Source of the DNA: Opitutaceae bacterium
GTDB taxonomy: Bacteria > Verrucomicrobiota > Verrucomicrobiia > Opitutales > Opitutaceae
DNA length: 35,726 nt
NCBI GenBank assembly: GCA_027485045.1
Contig: JAIXRU010000282.1
Location: 1-35,726 of the forward strand
Direction: 5' to 3'
Shown piece by piece: positions 31,568 through 35,726 of this stretch; position 1 is the stretch's first letter, and every line of letters begins with the position of its first letter. The notes below the pieces were generated by a model, which saw only the letters and a program-made list of their open reading frames with translations, searched no databases and was not told the DNA's origin. Both the position numbers and the translations under genes were made by a program.

Positions 31568-32935
31568 TCAAGCCGCGCCGGGATTGAGCTTACGCTCGGT
31601 CAAAGGCAGCATGACACCGCGCCGGAAGAGCGTTACCTGGCCCGTGCTCGACGAGACCACGATGCTCACGCAATCAGTCGCCACGCTCACCGCCGCCGCC
31701 GCCGCGTGGCGACTGCCCAGACCGCTGGGCAGCACGTGATCGCTGTCGGCGGCCTGCAAAAGACTGCCAGCCGAAGCGACGGTGCCGTCGCCCCGAATCA
31801 CAAATGCCCCATCGATGGAGGAAAACTCCTTCACCGTTTCGTCCATGAACGGGTTTAAAATATTCCGGTCCTCATCCTTGTAACCGTAAAACGGATTCAG
31901 CACCAGCGGCTTGGTCAGCCGCTCGACCCGCGCGGTGTCGCCGACCACGAACATGCAGCCCACCGGCTTGCCCTCGCGACCCTCGACCCCGAGCTCCATC
32001 GCGATGCCGATCACGCGTTCCAGCACCTCGGGCTTCACATCGGCGGGCAGCAGATCAGCGTGCCCGCCCAGCAGGGTCTGAAACTCACGCTCCACATCCA
32101 CGATCACCACGGTGTCGAACTGGTTGCTGCCGGCCAAACCGCCGACGCAGCAGATACGGTCGTTAAAGGAGATAATGCCCCGTGTCAGCGCCACAAACAT
32201 CGCGCTGCGCAACTGGGCCATGCGCTGGGTCGAAAACGAGCGCACCTGAACCACCTGCACCGCCCGGTCGGCGGCGGATTCGTCGTCGAGCTCAACGTGG
32301 TTGCGCGTCACCAAGATGGTTTTGGCCTTGGGGAACCACGCACCGGGCTCGATGCCGCCCACAAAGGTGTCGCCAAAAACCATGATCGCCCGACACACCG
32401 CGCCGCGCGCCACGCGATCAGCTTCCCGAATCATCAGCCGGTTGATTCGATTTTGTTGCGCCTGCACTGGCCGGGCCAGAATTCCCCCCACACCCGCCAC
32501 CAAGCGGTCATATAAATCCCCCAAGGTCGGCGCACCCACCAAACTCGAAACCAATTCGGGCTCCTTCACCAAACGCGCCACTGTAGCCAGCACTTGCAGA
32601 TAATCCCGCGCACGTTCGTCGGCGAGCAGCAGGATGATCAGATGCGCACGCTCCCCCTCGAGCGTTCCCTCGTGTACGATGCCCTCGCGACTGCGCCCGA
32701 TCACCAAAACGTACCGGCGCGACATCTTTACCCGGACATGCGGCAAGGCCACGCCGTTTCCCAAATAGGTGGTCATCGTGCTCTCGCGCTGGAGTAAGCC
32801 CTTGAGCAAAGCATCCCTCCGTAAATCAGAAAAACACGCGGCGGCGTTTTCCAGCAGCTCGTTCAACGCACCTTTGAGATCGTGGGAATGCAACTCCACG
32901 AATCGATTGCGGGCGATGTGACGTTCGAGACGCAT
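31568..32935 (-). CDS. PTS EIIA domain fused to a diadenylate cyclase (c-di-AMP synthase)
   Basis: A 455-residue protein with no membrane helix. Residues about 5-150 form a PTS EIIA type-2/PtsN-like domain with phospho-acceptor candidate His66 in YLGNGVALPHVRV. Residues about 165-285 form a Rossmann-like region (AVCRAIMVFGDTFVGGIEPG...KTILVTRN), resembling the pyruvate-kinase C-terminal-like domain of archaeal DacZ. Residues about 290-455 form a DAC (DisA_N) domain with the DGA motif in SSIDGAFVIRGDGTV and RH motif GLGSRHAAAAAVS. The RHAAA wording is closer to DacZ than to the RHRAA of CdaA/DisA, from memory. It would make c-di-AMP from two ATP. The EIIA part suggests control by phosphoryl-transfer status. 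It follows nuoA by 61 bp on the same strand. Confidence 0.85.
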   Translation of the reverse strand: MRLERHIARNRFVELHSHDLKGALNELLENAAACFSDLRRDALLKGLLQRESTMTTYLGNGVALPHVRVKMSRRYVLVIGRSREGIVHEGTLEGERAHLIILLLADERARDYLQVLATVARLVKEPELVSSLVGAPTLGDLYDRLVAGVGGILARPVQAQQNRINRLMIREADRVARGAVCRAIMVFGDTFVGGIEPGAWFPKAKTILVTRNHVELDDESAADRAVQVVQVRSFSTQRMAQLRSAMFVALTRGIISFNDRICCVGGLAGSNQFDTVVIVDVEREFQTLLGGHADLLPADVKPEVLERVIGIAMELGVEGREGKPVGCMFVVGDTARVERLTKPLVLNPFYGYKDEDRNILNPFMDETVKEFSSIDGAFVIRGDGTVASAGSLLQAADSDHVLPSGLGSRHAAAAAVSVATDCVSIVVSSSTGQVTLFRRGVMLPLTERKLNPGAA

Positions 32936-32996
32936 GAGTTAAGCAACAGACGAGATAAAAACCGACAACGGCCAACCAGAGCCGCGAATGAGAACC

Positions 32997-33377
32997 TTAT
33001 TTCTCCCACTCCAACGCGCCTTTTTTCACTTCGTAAAAAAGACCCAAAACCAGCACGCCGAAAAAGAACCCGATGGGAGCCATGATCGCAATGTTGTTGG
33101 CCAGGAAATCCCGGTAAATAAACGCCCACGGAATTAGGAAGACCACCTCGATGTCGAAGAGGATAAACAGCATGGCGGTGACGTAAAACTTCACCGAAAA
33201 CCGCGTATGCACGATGCCCTCCGCCTTCACACCGCACTCGTAGGCAGTATCCGTGATCGCGGTTTTTTTCCGCGCGCGTTGGCCGAGTAAATGACTGACG
33301 CCGACGATCAAGCACGCCAAGCCGGCGGCAAGAATGAGCTGGATCAGAATGGGCGCGAAGTCAGCGGCGGTCGTCAT
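32997..33377 (-). CDS. nuoA: NADH-quinone oxidoreductase subunit A
   Basis: A 126-residue membrane subunit of complex I with three hydrophobic helices (about 9-31, 66-88 and 95-117). The signature TAYECGVKAEG, with the conserved Cys on the loop between helices 1 and 2, and VKFYVTAMLFILFDIEVVFLIPWAF are diagnostic. Normally nuoA heads a nuoA-N cluster, but here the next gene downstream is the EIIA-cyclase fusion, and upstream is a divergently unrelated DUF362 gene. The other thirteen subunits must be elsewhere. No frameshift or loss is seen, so it is probably functional. Confidence 0.96.
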   Translation of the reverse strand: MTTAADFAPILIQLILAAGLACLIVGVSHLLGQRARKKTAITDTAYECGVKAEGIVHTRFSVKFYVTAMLFILFDIEVVFLIPWAFIYRDFLANNIAIMAPIGFFFGVLVLGLFYEVKKGALEWEK

Positions 33378-33468
33378 AGGATACAGTAAATAAAAGTGTC
33401 ACAGAGCACATCGGACCCGTGACCTCCGCAAGGGTGTTTTTAGATCACGTCAAAGCGAGACAATCGGC

Positions 33469-34542
33469 TCACGGCACCGCCACCGGTTTTACCACCACCG
33501 GCACGTTCCCCAGGCGCGAGCCCACGCCCAAGGTCTCGGCGAATTCCAAGGTGCGGATCTCGGCGCTAATCGGGTCAAAGCCCTCCTCGCGGCGGGCCTG
33601 ATTGATACGCGTCAACATCAGCGCATCCATCTGCACCGGATCCGTGCCCAGCCAGAGCCGGGGATCTCCGCGAGTGTACAGCGCATTGTAGCCGGGCCCG
33701 CCCACAAATTGCCACTGCTCCAAGGTCGCCAGGGTAAACGCCCACGTCTGGCGCAGCTCGGGTATCGCCGCCATCTCCGCCACCGCCGCCGGCGCACTCC
33801 GCGTGCTGCGGAAAAAGCGCGAGGTGTTGGACGCGTTCCAAAGCGTGGCATTTACCAGCGCTCCGTTCACCCCGAGCGCCTCATGATCGGTGTAAACCGG
33901 GAGGTTGATCCAGAAATCCGCCTCCAAAAAGAGGGGAGTGGCGAGGAAACTCTTTCGGTCCGCATCCCGATCCGCCTTCGGTATCAGCGCCCCCGGCCGG
34001 TCCAAATCAAAATCCGGGGCCATATCCTGCCGCCCGGATAAAATCGGATCAAAACGAGAAGGCAGCGGGCTGTCATAAAACCAAACCGGGTCGTAGAAAC
34101 GTCCCGACTCGAGCACGAAAAAAGGATGTCCCGCAAACGGCGGTGCCAGGAGTGGATCGTTGGGCAGGTAACCGGTCAGGCGCAGTCGCAGTTGGTTCAA
34201 GCCGACCAAAAAGATATTCTCCCGCGTATAACCACGCCGCATCAGCGCCTCGATCACCGCCCGAACCAGAGGCTGCGGCGTAGCCAGGCCGGGACCGGAC
34301 TCGGCATAAATTTTAAGCCCCACCTTGGCCTTTTCACCCGGCGTGAGGCGACGTCCCACCTTGGTTTCGAATTCGCGAAAAAGCGACTCAACCGGACCGG
34401 CATAACGATCCGGGCTGGACATCGCCGCGCTAGCGCCCGCCTGCAAAGGCGGTAACGCGACCTCCCAAAGCGTCTGGGCGCGCAAGGCCCCGACACCGGA
34501 AAACCAGAAAACGAAAAGGGAGGTGAGTAAGCGAATAGACAT
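33469..34542 (-). CDS. Secreted DUF362-domain protein without cysteines
   Basis: A 357-residue exported protein with signal peptide (SIRLLTSLFVFWFSGVGALRAQ). The body fits DUF362: GLKIYAESGPGLATPQPLVRAVIEALMRRGYTRENIFLVG, then the family-typical INLPVYTDHEALGVNGALVNATLWNASNTSRF and DPVQMDALMLTRINQARREEG near the end. Many DUF362 proteins carry 4Fe-4S cysteines; this one has no cysteine at all in the mature part, so it does not bind a cluster. The biochemical role is unknown. The start is ATG 34542 before the signal peptide; the ORF track's 150 extra residues are antisense to dnaG. It is divergent from dnaG, with 60 bp between the starts. Confidence 0.8.
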   Translation of the reverse strand: MSIRLLTSLFVFWFSGVGALRAQTLWEVALPPLQAGASAAMSSPDRYAGPVESLFREFETKVGRRLTPGEKAKVGLKIYAESGPGLATPQPLVRAVIEALMRRGYTRENIFLVGLNQLRLRLTGYLPNDPLLAPPFAGHPFFVLESGRFYDPVWFYDSPLPSRFDPILSGRQDMAPDFDLDRPGALIPKADRDADRKSFLATPLFLEADFWINLPVYTDHEALGVNGALVNATLWNASNTSRFFRSTRSAPAAVAEMAAIPELRQTWAFTLATLEQWQFVGGPGYNALYTRGDPRLWLGTDPVQMDALMLTRINQARREEGFDPISAEIRTLEFAETLGVGSRLGNVPVVVKPVAVP

Positions 34543-34602
34543 AAAGAGCTGGCGCAGTCCTTGACAGAGCATGTGCCGGGCCGAAAGTGCAACCCCGCCT
34601 CG

Positions 34603-35726
34603 ATGCCGCGCATTAAAGATAGCTGCAAACAAGACCTCAAACTGCGCATTAACATCGTAGACGTGGTCTCCCGTGTGGCCACCCCGCGGCGGGCCGGCGG
34701 AAGTAAATTCAAGGCCCTCTGCCCGTTTCATCAGGAAAAATCGCCTTCGTTCCACTTCGATTCCGACAAGGGCTTTTACAAATGCTTCGGCTGCGGAAAA
34801 TCGGGCGACATTTTCACTTTTGTCCAGGAAACCGAGGGACTGAATTTTAGCGAGTCGATCGAGGCCCTCGCCCAGCGCTTTAACATCGCGCTCGAATATG
34901 AAGAAGGCGGTGGCGGCCCCAGCCGCGAGGAACGCTCCCTGCGCCAGGAACTTTTCGATCTGCACGAATTCGCCGCCGAACACCTCCACCAAGCCTTCAA
35001 AGGCGCAGGGGATGCCGCCACTTGGATGCGCGACTACTGGATTCGTGATCGTCGTTTCAGCCCTGAACTGGCCGATGAATTCAAAATCGGCCTGGCCGAC
35101 CCCACCGGCTCAGGCCTGGGCGGGGCTTTGATGCGAAAAAAGTTTTCCGAGGCAGCCCTGCGCCAGTGCGGGCTTTTTTTCATTTACGAGGACCAGCTCC
35201 TCACTGTTGGCGCGCTTCGCCCCCGCTTCCGCGGCCGTCTGATGATACCGATTCGCGACCATCAGGGCCGCGTAGTCGCCTTTACCGCCCGCCAGACCAA
35301 GCTCACCCCGGAGGATGATCCCGCCCGGGAAGCCAAGTACGTTAACTCGCCCGAAACCCCGATTTTCACCAAGGGAAACCTGCTCTTTAACCTCGACCGC
35401 GCCCGTGCCCACGTCGGCGACGGCAAACCCTTCGTGATGGTCGAGGGCCAGCTCGACGCCCTGCGCTGCTGGTCGGTCGGTCTCAAAACCGCCATCGCCC
35501 CCCAAGGCACCTCGATTACCGATGGCCAGCTTCACCTCCTGCGTCGCTACCACACCGAGCTGGAATGCTTTTTCGATAGCGACGGCGCCGGCCAAAAAGC
35601 CGCGCTGCGCCTGCTCCCCTTGGCCCTAAAAACCGGGATCGAAGTGCGTTTCCTCACTTTGGCCGGCGAAGGCAAAGTCGATCCCGACCTGCTCTTCTTG
35701 GAAAAAGGCCTGGCCGGCTACGACGA
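34603..35726 (+). CDS. dnaG: DNA primase, N-terminal part (runs off window)
   Basis: About 374 codons from ATG 34603 stay open to the right edge, so this is absent from the ORF track. It is the primase that makes RNA primers at the replication fork. The CHC2 zinc-binding domain is clear (ALCPFHQEKSPSFHF...YKCFGCGKSGDIF). Next comes the RNA-polymerase domain (RFRGRLMIPIRDHQGRVVAFTARQ; AKYVNSPETPIFTKGNLLFNLDRA) and the TOPRIM region VMVEGQLDALRCW...FFDSDGAGQKAALR. In most DnaG proteins the TOPRIM reads EGYMDV and xGTALT; here it is EGQLDA and PQGTSIT. The acidic residues E, D-x-D are kept, so activity is expected. No rpoD or rpsU gene is visible beside it in the window. Confidence 0.94.
   Translation, partial: MPRIKDSCKQDLKLRINIVDVVSRVATPRRAGGSKFKALCPFHQEKSPSFHFDSDKGFYKCFGCGKSGDIFTFVQETEGLNFSESIEALAQRFNIALEYEEGGGGPSREERSLRQELFDLHEFAAEHLHQAFKGAGDAATWMRDYWIRDRRFSPELADEFKIGLADPTGSGLGGALMRKKFSEAALRQCGLFFIYEDQLLTVGALRPRFRGRLMIPIRDHQGRVVAFTARQTKLTPEDDPAREAKYVNSPETPIFTKGNLLFNLDRARAHVGDGKPFVMVEGQLDALRCWSVGLKTAIAPQGTSITDGQLHLLRRYHTELECFFDSDGAGQKAALRLLPLALKTGIEVRFLTLAGEGKVDPDLLFLEKGLAGYD

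Noticed and set aside
1-35726. CRISPR arrays, tRNA or rRNA genes, prophage or integrative element
   Set aside because: No regularly spaced repeats, cloverleaf, rRNA core sequence, integrase or phage structural gene was seen on reading. A tRNA scan was not run.

Overview
The window looks like an interior piece of a Verrucomicrobiota chromosome, most likely Opitutales/Opitutaceae-like. This is inferred from gene content: an exosortase with two PEP-CTERM-type proteins, a beta-strand-repeat surface protein, a Tat-exported FAD oxidoreductase, many secreted or membrane proteins of unknown role, and a serA-plsY-hom-lysC block. GC is high, except in short AT-rich intergenic stretches. Almost no gene start is preceded by an AGGAGG-like Shine-Dalgarno sequence. 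No rRNA, tRNA or CRISPR array was seen, and no complete mobile element.

Layout. 1-1567: minus-strand start of a PepSY-type membrane protein (cut by the window edge), a WD40 propeller protein, and about 380 bp without a convincing gene. 1568-3340: a plus-strand pair, an unknown 172-aa protein followed by a MamK-like bacterial actin, closed by a clear hairpin-T terminator. 3352-7014: a minus-strand exosortase-EpsI fusion followed by a degenerate metallo-beta-lactamase-fold protein, divergent from a small secreted protein with a variant PEP-CTERM tail that is a candidate substrate. 7004-8821: a membrane-anchored TPR protein. 8976-11611: an exported protein with three RidA-type domains, divergent from a Tat-exported D-amino-acid-oxidase-like flavoenzyme whose sequence order is circularly permuted. 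11661-16576: minus-strand run of cysteine desulfurase, Gfo/Idh/MocA oxidoreductase, a second metallo-beta-lactamase protein with intact metal motif, and a PAS sensor histidine kinase. 16693-20412: plus-strand cyclophilin with terminator, then a fused double-permease ABC transporter and its ATPase.

20434-30857 is mostly amino-acid metabolism on the minus strand: thrC, then (in transcription order from the right) serA, plsY, hom and lysC. These supply serine, and homoserine/threonine/lysine precursors, plus phospholipid acylation. Between thrC and lysC lies about 4 kb of accessory DNA: a toxin-antitoxin-like pair, a lone toxin-like gene, a large PEP-CTERM beta-strand-repeat protein and a broken IS1182-type transposase start. 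This suggests an insertion hotspot within an aspartate-family cluster.

30948-35726: an HD-domain phosphohydrolase, a three-domain protein joining a PTS EIIA domain to a diadenylate cyclase domain (c-di-AMP synthesis), a lone nuoA, a secreted DUF362 protein, and the start of dnaG running off the right edge.

Most worth following up: the permuted oxidase with the triple-RidA protein (a possible exported imine-generating and imine-hydrolysing pair), the MamK-like filament with its unknown partner outside any visible magnetosome cluster, and the EIIA-diadenylate cyclase fusion beside nuoA. All family assignments come from reading motifs and from memory; no database search was run.
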